A DNA stretch of 64,000 nucleotides, taken from NCBI GenBank assembly GCA_963989385.1, contig OZ022502.1:51763454-51827453 (forward strand), written 5' to 3'. The DNA comes from Ctena decussata. Lineage: Eukaryota; Mollusca; Bivalvia; Lucinida; Lucinidae. Within the stretch, counting starts at the first letter, position 1. Each line of letters starts with the position of its first letter. Shown here piece by piece: positions 54,241-64,000 of this stretch. The notes under the pieces are model-generated. The model was not told the DNA's origin. It was given only the letters and a program-made list of their open reading frames with translations, and made no database searches. The translations under genes were made by a program, and so were the position numbers.

Positions 54241-55510
54241 ACCATTTGCGTTTAGGTCTTTTTCTCATAAAGTATAAAGACATGATTAATGAAACTTGTG
54301 ACGTGTGGCGGCCGTAAAACGTCTCCCCGTACACCATCCATACTGCAGATTTTATTTTCGTCCTTTGAGATCAGAGGAGGATGTATTCTTTGAATCGACT
54401 GCCCAATTAAAATGAAGAAATTTCAGTATGCTTTTCTCTGGTCTTGTCACCAGATATTGTCAGGGTCACTGATGAGGTTTTATTAGCCGAACTACGTAGT
54501 CTGGCCCATGTTCCTTCTTATGATGTACTCTCTGCTCTTGAAGGAACACTTTAAGATTTTAATTGGTACACACTAACATCAGCTCATGACCACCTAGATG
54601 TATGCACCATGTATGACCTTGACCTACTGGTCATGGTCTACTGACTTTAATTTTTTTAGCTTAATGTAGTTTAACCTATCTTAAACATTTGCGTTTGGGT
54701 CCTTTTCTCACCAAAAATAAGGGCTAGAGTAATAAAACTTGGTGCACAATTACATCAGAACATGATCACCTGAATGTATGGGTCACGTATGACCTTGACC
54801 TCGACCATGACTTATTGCTCATGGTCTACAAACTTTGAAAAAATATGGTTAATGTATGTCAAGCATTTGTGTTCAAGTCGATCTCAAAGTAGTTATTAAG
54901 GTTAGAGTCATGATATTTGATCATTACTAACCAGCTATGTAGGACAGTGACCTACCTTTTTACGCGTCACTGATCATGACTTTATGATATTTCTCAGTTG
55001 CTATATGGGTAACGGTTATGATACTTTGCACAACTTACACATTGACATGATAATTTCAGCAGCATCATCTTTGTATGGATTTGGGGTATATTTTATGCTT
55101 CATTGACTTTATGATATGCTTCACTGACTTTGTGGTATTTCGCAGTCCCTGTATGGGTTAGGGACATGATACTTGGCACACACCTAAATATTGACAGGAA
55201 CATTTTAACACTATCAACCCATGTATTGATTCCACTTTTGTTTTTGCTTCACTGACTTTATGATACGCTTCAATGACTATTTGTAATATTTTTCAGTCCC
55301 TACATGGGTTAAAGCCATTATCCTTGGCACGCACTTAAAAATGGACAAGAACATTTAACATCGCCATCCATGTATAGATTTGACTTGTATTTTATACTTC
55401 ACTGACTCAATCATATTTCTCAGTCCCTATATGGATGGCAATCATCATACTTGACCCTCACATACATTTGGACAAGAGCCTTTCAATACCACCATCGCTG
55501 TGAGAGTCAA
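54240..55510 (+). repeat. Two adjoining diverged tandem arrays
   Basis: The first has CATTTGCGTTTnGGTCnTTT TCTCA-type units near 54243, 54680 and 54866, with ATGACCTTGACCT spacers. The second has CAGTCCCTATATGGGTTA-type units near 54997, 55143, 55298 and 55420, each followed by ATGATACTTGGCACACAC and a GACAnGAACATTTnAACA block. Confidence 0.65.
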
Positions 55511-55732
55511 GCTACTGTAAAAGTAAAAAGTATGCAAAGACCAGGAACTGAACTGTAAGGCGCGCTTTGTTGTCCTCTGTCAACTCTTGTTATTGTCGGG
55601 ATCAAACATGTTTTGATTGCATTTGCATGTAACATTCGCAGATGTTCATGCACGACGACGAATAGACTTCGAACGTCGGGAGGTGCGGTTATGAATTCGT
55701 TCCGATGAGCCTCTCCGGTTGCTCCGTTTAAA

Positions 55733-55970
55733 TGAGCGGCGACACGAGAAAACCAACAAAGTGTATGTGCGCCCAGCGAAGACTCAGATCAGCCTGGGCA
55801 TCCACCAAGCCTGACCAGAGTATTTGCTGTGCTCTTGGAGGGTAGCTAAGAGTCTAAGCTAGCTCCATGCGGACAACGAAGAAACTGATCAGTCTTTGCG
55901 GATGCCCAGGCTGATCTGAGTCTGCGTTGGGCGCACAACCACTTTGTTGATTTTCTCATGTCGCGGCTCA
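55733..55970. mobile_element. Foldback MITE, TGAGCCGCGACA family, copy 7
   Basis: TGAGCGGCGACACGAGAAAA to TTTTCTCATGTCGCGGCTCA. AAA and AAAT flank the two sides, a possible short target duplication. Confidence 0.85.
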
Positions 55971-56982
55971 AATGAAAAAAGAATGAATTCCCCTGTTAGG
56001 ACATAGGATTCTGTCTGTTAAACTGTAGCTGTTATCAGCGTGTGGTGGTGGGTTTATGCAATATCTGTTATTCTACATGGTAATCTATAAACAAAACTCG
56101 TTTCATTGGCTCAGAGGCTGATCACGTGCGACAGACACTACGTTATGTCGCATAGTTTGTGAAGTAACGTATTAATGTCGCGTGGTTGGTGACGTAAGGT
56201 CTTAATGGCGAACTGTTTAAGAAGAAACGTCAACTAAAAGTTGACGTCTAGTTAACTAAAATGGCAGCCCGTTCAACTGAACTGATAATAAAACGATTGT
56301 TGACTTTTGTTTTGGTGAGCATCAATAATTACATTCCCTTTGATTTTCCTTCGCTGAACCTATTTAGTAGAACAGTGTTCATACGTCCATGAACAAAAGT
56401 CGGTCACGCGACATCGTTGGAACGCAGGGTCACATGTAAACAAACGATGTCATTGGACGTTACAGTGTATTTAACGTCACTTTATTATGACGGTCGTTTA
56501 ACGAAAGCAGCTTACCTGTTGGTTAGTGACAGCTGTTGGTCAGTGACAGCTTTTCATCTTATATTTGACAATCGTTGCCTTTAATAATCGAAAATGATGC
56601 TTAAAAAATAATTAAATATAATTATAAGAGATGAATTTCATTTTTCCGAAGTTCATTTAAGGATGAACACAAAGGGTCATGTGCAAAGTTAATATGAACG
56701 CCCTTCGGGCGTCTTCATAAATGTGAAGTTTATTGTTAAATCACATTTCATGTCCACTTCAACGAAAGGAAATAACTGTATATTAACCTAATACAGCGAA
56801 GTTATCATGTAACGCCATACTTCATGAAAACTTACCAAAAAATAAAACATCATCTAAAAAGCAAACTAAGTCCACTGAGAATGCCTGGTGCTACACCATA
56901 CAAAAAAAAGCAACATATGAAGGGAAGTCATGTGTACTGCAGAGCTTTACAAGTCAGCGAGGAGTTGTTCTGCTCTGTCTAA
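55971..56982. other. Unannotated spacer
   Basis: A compact hairpin, ACGCCCTTCGGGCGT, lies at 56699-56713. Upstream (56100-56280) the sequence is comparatively CpG- and ACGT-rich. No gene recognised. Confidence 0.45.
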
Positions 56983-57219
56983 GTAACGACACGACAAAAC
57001 CAAAAAAGTGGCATGCGCGCCGAGCGAGGACTCATCAGCCTGGGTATCCGCCCAGTCTGACCAGAGTCTTCGCTGTGCGCTTAAAATGTACCTAAGAGTC
57101 TACGCTTGCTCCGTGTGAACAGCAAAGACTCTTTAATAAGACCGGGCGGATGTCCAGACTGATATGTGTCTTTGCTGGACGCACATGCCACTTTGTTGGT
57201 TTTGTCGTGTCGTGGCTCA
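56983..57219. mobile_element. Foldback MITE, TGAGCCGCGACA family, copy 8
   Basis: The left end is degraded to AACGACACGACAAAACCAAA; the right end is TTTTGTCGTGTCGTGGCTCA. Confidence 0.8.
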
Positions 57220-57262
57220 AAATATAAAGTTACATCCCGCCAAAATTGTATATATTCACCAC

Positions 57263-57477
57263 GATTAACCCATTAATGTCTAGCATCTAACAAATAGGAC
57301 ATAGGCAAACAGTGCAGACCTAGTTGAGACGCCGCTTTTTACATAAGACAAATTGGTATTTCTGCTTAACATAAAATATAAATGATAAAAATAAACTGAA
57401 CCAGACACACCTTGAATGACAAATGGACTCATCCATTATATAGAGATAGAAGCGTCCATTAGTCATAAATGGGTTAA
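57263..57477. mobile_element. TTAACCCATT-TIR MITE
   Basis: ATTAACCCATTAATG and CATAAATGGGTTAA are inverted ends, with GGCAAACAGTGCAGACCTAG and AATGGACTCATCC inside. Related to 19002-19236 and to a looser copy at about 38470-38695. Confidence 0.65.
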
Positions 57478-57699
57478 CAAAGAGAATTTGCAACAGACTT
57501 GGAACGGTTATTCAAACGGTCAGCAAATGGGGCTGTGGAGTGGGATTAAAGTCGATTCAACGCACCGATGCAGCTCAAAATAACAAACACGTATGTTTTA
57601 GTACTGCAAAATAGACACGGACTCATCAGTGAATATCACAATAAAGTGCAAAAACTCATAGTACAATTGAAGACTCAAAGACATTTTGCAAAGTGGGAT

Positions 57700-57880
57700 A
57701 ACTTTTCTGACTTCCTGCTTGCTTCCCTGAACAACGAAGACCTTCAAAATTAGATTTACTCTTGAAAGAAAGGTTTTGCTCCTAGTGGAGCAAATTAATT
57801 CCTTAAATATATGACCTCGATTGACAAGAGAGGCAAAACTAAAAATGACATAGTTGCTTCCCCTTAAAATGAACCCATTC
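57700..57880 (-). repeat. GGGAAGCAA-family dispersed repeat, copy 7
   Basis: In reverse orientation: GACTTCCTGCTTGCTTCCCT, ACCTTCAAAATTAG, TTTTGCTCCTAGTGGAGCAA, AGAGGCAAAACTAAAAATGA, AGTTGCTTCCCCTTAAAAT. Confidence 0.65.
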
Positions 57881-58224
57881 TCCTAAAAGTACACAAACTT
57901 AAAGTTTTACTAAACAAATAAACTTTTTAAATGTTTCTCTTTGTTATTCATTTCATGCCTTAAGCTTTGGCTGTTAATAACGACGATAAATCATATTACG
58001 TTGACATTCGATTGGTACCATGTGTTCGATTGTTTCTACGTTCACGAGTTTATACTTGTATTTTGGTTGTCAGCCTAGAGCTTTTAATGAAAGATTGACA
58101 ACCTATGACAAACTTAGCTTTAACTAAACAAGAGAGTCATGAGGCCCTGAATCTCTCTCCTGAGTAAAAAGGTCAAAGGTCAAATTATGGCTATCATTTG
58201 AACAAACCAGATGGTTTGATACTG

Positions 58225-58635
58225 ATAAAATGTGACAGTTCAAGTAGAAGCTCTAGTTGAAAGTCTCGATCAAACCTGCACAAGGTATAAGATGGAGATC
58301 AGTGCTGAGAAGACCAAACTGATGACGAACAGCGCAGATGGCATCCAGGGGGAGATCAAGGTAAAAGGGCAGAAGCTGGGTACCGTAACAAGCCTCAAAT
58401 ACCTTGGAGCAGTTGTCTCAGATGATGGCTCAAAACAGGAGATTTTCTCAAGGATTGCACAAGCTACTTCAGCTCTTACCAAGTTGAAACCAATTTAGAG
58501 AGATAACAACATATGTCTTGGATCAAAGATGAAACTTATGCGCTCCCTTGTCATTGCCATATTTCTGTATGCCTGTGAATCGTGGACCTTGACAACAGAG
58601 TTAGAGGAAAGGACGCAGGCCTTTGAGATGATCAC
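58225..58635 (+). pseudogene. LINE reverse-transcriptase fragment with nonsense codon
   Basis: About 88 codons run to a TAG at 58496-58498, and the same frame resumes directly after it for about 45 more codons. Recognisable stretches are MEISAEKTKLMTNSADGI, SLKYLGAVVSDDGS and, past the stop, LVIAIFLYACESWTL. This is the region C-terminal to the catalytic motif of a non-LTR RT (KYLG followed by YACESWTL). The TAG sits where the family usually has Trp, so a single G-to-A change would explain it. It lacks both ends of the protein and is not functional. Confidence 0.75.
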
Positions 58636-58637
58636 GA

Positions 58638-58807
58638 TGTTGCCTGCAAAATTTCAGCTTGTTCGCATCAAGTTCTGGTTTCGGAAAAGAAGATATTTTT
58701 GCTAAAACAGAGTTATCTGCATTAGCTACCAGCCTAGTTGACAAATCACGGCCAAAGTAACAAACTTTTGTTCCACCTTTGCCTGGAGTTTCCACATACA
58801 GTTTCAC
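58638..58807 (-). other. Unidentified coding-like fragment
   Basis: An open minus-strand frame reads KLYVETPGKGGTKVCYFGRD near its start and VLAKISSFPKPELDANKLKF later, with protein-like composition. It ends at AATTTTGCAG, which could be a former exon edge. The family was not recognised. It lies inside the element beside the LINE fragment, so it may be a captured host exon. Confidence 0.3.
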
Positions 58808-58936
58808 TTGGATCCGCCAAGTAGTTTTTGAGAAAAAAGTCGCTCAAAGGAATGACGAACGACAGGCGATGGACGACGGATGGCGGACGATGACCATACT
58901 GTAAGCTCCGCGGGAGCCTTCGGCTCTAGGGAGCTA

Positions 58937-60140
58937 AAAACATCCGATTAAAAATGAGCGAAAAAATGTAGAGACATGATTTTTCCCATACAAAGTCTAT
59001 AGGAACGGTCAAGTGCAACTAACTCTGCAATGGAAAATTGGATCTGGCTAAAATTTCGAACTCATTTGAGCTCTTGTATCTGTCCTAGTTCCCTGCAGGT
59101 CTGAAAAAATCCGATCAAAAATGCCCGAAAAAAGCTGGAGACACTGTATTCTTTGACGCTCGAGGGCAAGTAACTCTTTATGATAAGTCCAATCTGACCG
59201 GTATTCGAACTCATCAGAGACTTCTTGCCTGTCATTGTTTCCTGCAAGTATGAAAAACATCCATGAGTGAAAAATGTGGGGACACGATAATTATTGTCCC
59301 TAAACAAAGTCTGTACGATCGCTCAAGGGCAACTAACTCCACGATGGAAAATCAGATCGGGCTGAATTTCGAACTTGTCCGATTTCTCGTGCCTGTCCTT
59401 GTTCCCTGCAAATCAGAAAACGATCCAATCAAAATTAACGGAAAAAATGGAGACACTGTATTCTTTAAGGCTCAATTGCAAGTAACTCTGTTATGATAAG
59501 TCCAAAATGACGGATGTCAAACTCATACGAGATCTCTTGGATGTCATTGTTTCCCATAAGTATTAGAAACGTCTGATAATAAATGAGTGAAAAAATGTGG
59601 AGCCATGATCTTTCCCATACAAAGTCCCCAGGAACGCTCAAGTGCAACTAACTCCGCAATGGAAAATTGGATCTGGCTAAAATTTCGAACTCATTTGAGC
59701 TCTTGTGCCTGGCCTCGTTCTCTGCAATTCTGAAAAGATCTGATCAAAAATGACCAAAAAAGCTGTAGACACTGTATTCTTTGACGCTAAAGGGCAAGTA
59801 ACTCTGTTATGATAAGTTCAATCTGACCGGTATTCGAACTCGTCAGAGACTTCTTTCCTGTCATGAGTAAGTACTTCATGCAAGTATGAAAAACATCAGA
59901 TCAAAATGAACGACAAAATGTGAGACACGATTTAACCCTCCCCCCTCCCCCCCCCCCCCCCCCCCACTCACACCCCCTCCCATGCAAAGTCTATAGGATC
60001 GCTCAAGGGCTACTTACTCCGCGATGGAAAGTCGGATCGGGCTGACTTTCGAACTTGTTCGAGTTCTTGTGCCAGTCCTTGTTCCCTGCAAGTCTGAAAA
60101 AGATCCTATCAAAAATGGCGGAGAAAACCTGGAGACACCA
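58937..60140 (+). repeat. Tandem array of about 160-bp units
   Basis: About seven units carry AAAACATCCGATnAAAAATG, GGAGACACTGTATTCTTT or a GATTTTTCCCATACAAAGTC variant, CTCAAGGGCAACTAACTC, GATGGAAAATCGGATC-like and TTCGAACTCGTnnGAG blocks. Two sub-types alternate. A C-run of about 21 interrupts one unit at 59946-59967. Overlapping frames are read-through. Confidence 0.85.
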
Positions 60141-60287
60141 TTTTTCCCATTAGAAGTCAGTTGGAGCTATTGGTTGCCATGGTAACCTAAGTTTCAGCCA
60201 GACATGCCCCAAAACGTAATGAAGTCTTTCCCCCTGCGCAATTATGCTACACATGAAATTTAATCGAGATTGTCCCAGTAGCTTTAA

Positions 60288-61899
60288 GCCACAGTCTCAC
60301 TATCACGTACTGAGGGCTAGGTTATACTACGTTTATAAAACGTGGCAAAATGGCAGTATACGTTGTAAAACGTAGAGCAAGCGTATATAGGTATAGCTAA
60401 ATACGTGGCCTAGTTACGTTTTATTTAGAATTTTTAACTCAAACATGGCATTTTCATATACGTAGCGTATACTTAGTAAAAAGTAGCAACACGTAGTAAA
60501 CCGTGCTCAAAATGTACTAAAACGTAGCCGAAACGCATTAAATACACTCTAAAACGTAACAAGAATAACCAAGAGGTCCTCTAAGCCTCAGTCTCACTGT
60601 CACGTATTGAGGACTAGGTTTTTCTACGTACATGTATCTAAAACGTACCAAAAACGGGATTATGTGTATTAAAACGTAGTGAATACGTATTATATGCGGA
60701 TATATACAGCTACATACGTGGCCTGGCTACGTTTAAAATGAAAGTTTAACTTAAACGTAGCATTTCAAAATACTCACTGTATGCGTAGTAAAAACGTACT
60801 GGAATGTAATTTAAACGTACTAGAACGTAGATGAAACGTTTGAAATACGTAGCCATACGTGAAGGTCCTCTACATACTACAACGCATTATATATGATGGC
60901 TGTACCAGTTTCCGGGGTATTAACGTTTGCTCGCAACATAAAAACTGTGTGATAAACAAAAATCAAAAACTAATGGTCAGTGTGCACATAAAAATATGTG
61001 TTAAGTAATTTGTAACTTACATTTCATGCCCGCATGTCGCCATGTTTACATATTTGATCAACTCCACACAGATGCTCGGCTGAATCTGCCCTCCGAAACT
61101 GCCCCAGTTTTCGGGGTATGTTAAAGAAGCTGCCTTAAAAACGCATCAGCTGCAGATCCTAATGATAACAACTATTTTCATGAGACCTGCAATTCTTTGG
61201 GCTGTAGAAACGATCTTTGAATTATCAGAAAAAAATTCATAATTAAATAAAACACCGTGTCATCTTCGTCGGTACTTTCCATAAGCTTTACAGTGTTTCC
61301 AATATGGCCGCTTCCATGGTCACTAATTACGACGTCATAAAATGACGTCACAACTAACGTACTGTCGCGCGTCAATTAGTGTATGATGAAACATACTAAT
61401 TCAACTTTCTGTTTGCAAAAAATAATCATCTTAAGAGGTCCCTGACAAGAAAGCGGTATAATCTATCATAATACCCCGAATTCTGGCGCACCCCGAAAAC
61501 AGGTACATCGACCATACGCTTTCCCACGTCTAAGTACGTATTGTGACGTTTTATTCTGCGTTTTATTACGATTTGGTATATTTTGCGATACCTACTCAAA
61601 GGTCACTTACTAGACTAGGTAGTTATATCGGACACTGCCTAATACATGTAGTCCCTAGTAAAACGTACGGAACGTACGTTGTAGGTAAGTAAACTGTTCT
61701 CGTCCCTTCTAAAAGCGTGGCACTAAGCCGTTTGATAACGGGGAAATACGAAGCAAATCGTAGCATAACGTATTTATAACGTACAAGAAACGTTGTAACG
61801 CCTGTATGCTAACAAAACGGTGTACATTTTTTTTGCCAAAAGTAGGGCGGGAAACGTAGTACAACCAAGCCCTCAAAACGTGACAGTGGGACTGGGCCC
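60288..61899 (+). mobile_element. ACGT-rich TTAA element 1 (with insertion)
   Basis: Left end GCCACAGTCTCACTATCACG; right end AACGTGACAGTGGGACTGGGCCC. The left 300 bp is duplicated within the element (a second CCTCAGTCTCACTGTCACGT at about 60584). A 620-bp insertion occupies 60894-61513. Without it the length is close to element 2. Confidence 0.75.
60894..61513. mobile_element. TIR element inserted in ACGT-rich element 1
   Basis: It starts TGATGGCTGTACCAGTTTCC GGGGT and ends ACCCCGAAAACAGGTACATCGACC, an imperfect TIR. ATA borders both sides, and element 2 shows the uninterrupted site (CGCATTATATACGC at about 62471-62484). A second CCAGTTTTCGGGGTATG lies inside at about 61103. The 65-codon minus-strand frame within has no recognised domain. 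Confidence 0.75.
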
Positions 61900-61903
61900 T
61901 TAA

Positions 61904-62840
61904 GCCACAGTCTCAACGTCGTGTTTTGAAGGTAGGTTTTATTACGTTTTAAACGTGACAGAGCGGCAGTATACGCTGTAAAACGTAGTGAAAACGCATA
62001 TAAAGGTAGCTAAATACGTGGGCTAGGTACGTTTTGTTTAGAATGTTTAACTCTAAAGTGGCATTTTATAAACGTAGTGTAAACCCAGTAAACGTAGCAA
62101 AACGTTGTTTAGTGGTCAAAACGTACTAAAGTTGAAACGCATTAAATACGTACGAAAACGTATTACGAATAACCTAGGGGTCCTCTGTGCCTCAGTCTTA
62201 CTGTCACGTATTAAGGACTAGGTTTTTCTACGCATTCAAAACGTACCAAAACGGGAAAAAGCGTATAAAACGCAGTGAATACGTATTATATACGGATATA
62301 TATACAGCTACATACGTGTCATAGCAACTTAAACGTAGCATTTCGAAATACTCACTGTATGCGTAGTAAAAACGTATTGAAAAGTAGTCTAAACGTACAA
62401 GCACGTACTTGAAACGTTACAAATACGTGCAAATACGTAGCCATACGTGAAGGTCCTCTACGTATATCTACGCATTATATACGCTTGTCCAACGTCTTAG
62501 TACGTTTTGTGACGTTTATTCTGCGTTTTATTACGATTTGGTATGTTTTCCGATACCTACTAAAACCTCACTTTGGTTAGGCAGTTATACCGGACACTAC
62601 CTAATAGTCCCTAGTAAAACGTACGGAACCGTAGTAGGTAAGTAAACTGTTCTCATCCCTCCTGAAAGCGTGACACAAAGCCGTTTGATAACCGGATTAT
62701 ACGCAGTAAATCGTAGTTTAACATATTAGAAACGTACCAGACACGTAGTAACACCTAAATACCTACAAAACGGGGTACAAACGTAGGGCGGGAAACGCAT
62801 AACAACCTAGCCCTCAAAACGTGACAGTGAGACTGGGCCC
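61904..62840 (+). mobile_element. ACGT-rich TTAA element 2 (uninterrupted)
   Basis: Length 937 bp. By hand count about 33 ACGT tetramers occur, where random sequence would give about four. Most are in AAACGTA, TACGTA or AACGTAC contexts on either strand. The left part is internally repeated (second CCTCAGTCTTACTGTCACGT at about 62189). There is no long open frame. Confidence 0.75.
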
Positions 62841-62844
62841 TTAG

Positions 62845-62962
62845 AGATATGCTTGTTTAAAATGTTGACGGACGGACGTACGGACGACGGACGGACGGAC
62901 GGACGGACGACGGATCATTCATATCCTTAAAGCTCCGGAGCCGCTATCTCAGGTGAGCTAAA
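62845..62962 (+). repeat. Right end of a CTCACCTGAG element with GGAC repeats
   Basis: A (GGAC)n/(GGACGAC) run at 62870-62919 is followed by GGAGCCGCTATCTCAGGTGA GCTAAAA, the same terminus as at 4898. It may be the true right end of the element whose left end is at 58125, with everything between nested or captured. Confidence 0.55.
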
Positions 62963-64000
62963 AATGGAAGAAAAAATATATACATTCTGGTGCACAACCT
63001 TTGCGTCCTTTTTCCAGTAAAGCCCGTGGCGTTGTATCAGGTATGGTACCGTTACAAGACCAAATATTGGAGTTTTTATGCCTGAGCAAACATCTAGTGT
63101 AGACCCAAAACATACTGCTCCTGGTCAGAGTCTGCACTGTTTGCCTTTTACTAGCAGTTCTTACACCTCGTCGGACGGATCAAGTTTAAGCTCGCCTGGA
63201 CGAGGTCCGGGGAGAGCTATTGCACTACCCCAGCGTCGGTGTCGGCGTTGGCGTCGAAATCCACATTTACGTTAAAGGTTCTTAAGAGCTTATTTTAATG
63301 AATTTAGTTCATATTTGGTATGATGATAAATATAGGTCTAAAAAAATTTAAGCAATACCCATCCCATGCCTATGACCTTAAAATCAAGCACACAGATTGA
63401 GAAATTTTACATTAAAGTTTCATGTCAAATATTTAAATTTTAAGAGCTTACAATCGCCAAAACCAGATGATGGATCTAGTTTATACTTGGCATGATAACG
63501 CCCAAAGTATCATTGAGCAATACCCTGCCCACGCCCATGATCTATAGGGCAAGGATATTGACTTTGCACTGCACACTCCACTCCCCCCAACCCCACCCCC
63601 ACACAACTATTAACATTTGATAACTTTTGAACAGACACCTTTGCAGGCGAGATATGCTGTCTGGTGCCAGCTCTTGTTTTAATATCTCGGTGATATGGTC
63701 TATCGCTGGTCTTCGTCATAACTGTGAAACATCAAAACACTGGTATAAGAACATTTGTTTTTTTTATATTTGAACAAAAATGCTTACAATTATTATAGTC
63801 TCTCGTTCAGAGCAACATTCATCTTTTCGAATGAGAGAGGACATGAACAGACTTGGTGCGCGGAGGTGCATCTTCCGGATTCGCTGGGGAACATCGTTAT
63901 CAGTACTTGACGAAATAAAAAAAACATTCACTCGTTACTATCATTTCTACACTCAAAATGGAATCTACACTCAGCGCGCACTTAGGCATGGTAACATGGC
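62963..64000. other. Window end, no recognised gene
   Basis: It contains diverged repeat pieces (TCGGTGTCGGCGTTGGCGTC at about 63235; two related ATGATAAnnnCnnAAGTAT-type stretches at 63320 and 63495) and a C-rich patch at 63578-63602. Open frames of 65-69 codons are not supported. Confidence 0.45.

Larger units (their letters stand above)
58125..58937 (+). mobile_element. CTCACCTGAG-related element carrying coding fragments
   Basis: The left end AAACAAGAGAGTCATGAGGC then CCTGAATCTCTCTCCTGAG matches the end at 2559. A right-end-like GGAGCCTTCGGCTCTAGGGA GCTAAAA lies at about 58912-58938 after a GACGGATGGCGGACGATGAC block like that at 62.9 kb. Between them are a LINE RT fragment and an opposite-strand open fragment. 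Confidence 0.5.
60284..62844 (+). mobile_element. Pair of TTAA-bounded ACGT-rich elements, head to tail
   Basis: TTAA at 60284-60287 is followed by GCCACAGTCTCAC; TTAA at 61900-61903 has GACTGGGCCC before it and GCCACAGTCTCAA after it; GACTGGGCCC then TTAG ends the pair at 62841-62844. The ends are inverted (CAGTCTCACTnTCACGT against ACGTGACAGTGnGACTG). The elements therefore share one central TTAA. TTAA targets are known for piggyBac and Kolobok transposons. No transposase frame is visible. Confidence 0.75.

Noticed and set aside
56699..56713. Hairpin ACGCCCTTCGGGCGT as a transcription terminator
   Set aside because: It is a neat hairpin, but there is no upstream gene, and intrinsic terminators are not expected in an animal genome.
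58601..58637. Start of the minus-strand frame as part of the captured fragment
   Set aside because: This part is antisense to the LINE RT fragment, so only 58638-58807 was kept.

Overview
The window looks like non-coding, repeat-dominated DNA from an animal genome, most likely a marine bivalve mollusc (a clam-type genome). This is an inference. It rests on AT-rich sequence with many short foldback elements, elements with CTCACCTGAG ends carrying tandem cores, tRNA-derived SINEs, a Penelope-type reverse transcriptase and CR1/Jockey-like LINE pieces that I associate with bivalves. No rRNA, CRISPR array, prokaryotic gene or intact host gene was found.

Layout. 1-5 kb holds a foldback MITE and a CTCACCTGAG-ended element whose centre is a variable minisatellite. 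5-13.5 kb holds microsatellites, a mosaic trio of 98-99% identical duplications (6.86, 7.83 and 13.32 kb), and a poly-T-spaced array of NF-I-like palindromes (9.1-10.0 kb). 14.0-15.9 kb is a 5'-truncated LINE whose 3' UTR carries three diverged hairpin units. 15.9-22 kb holds foldback elements, an 867-bp mariner-like element and a tRNA-like SINE head. 22.5-25.3 kb is almost free of CpG and of recognisable elements. 26.6-29.7 kb holds a TIR element and a frameshifted Penelope-like reverse transcriptase. 30-39 kb is a dense field of MITEs and SINE-like copies, several nested. 40.1-41.7 kb is a decayed zinc-finger/Ser-rich gene on the minus strand, split by two MITEs. 42.7-46.3 kb is a large CTCACCTGAG element with about 450-bp internal repeats. 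46.5-57.5 kb holds SINEs, foldbacks and tandem arrays. 58.1-60.1 kb holds an element containing a LINE fragment, followed by a 160-bp tandem array. 60.3-62.8 kb holds two head-to-tail TTAA-bounded elements saturated with ACGT.

How it works together. The window has no operon-like logic; its organisation is a succession of insertions. SINEs are split by MITEs, MITEs sit inside older repeats, and one insertion has its own empty site in the neighbouring copy. The best candidates for something not yet described are the covarying hairpin trio in the LINE 3' UTR, the ACGT-saturated TTAA element pair, the NF-I-like array and the CpG desert. All positions and counts were made by eye from the sequence.
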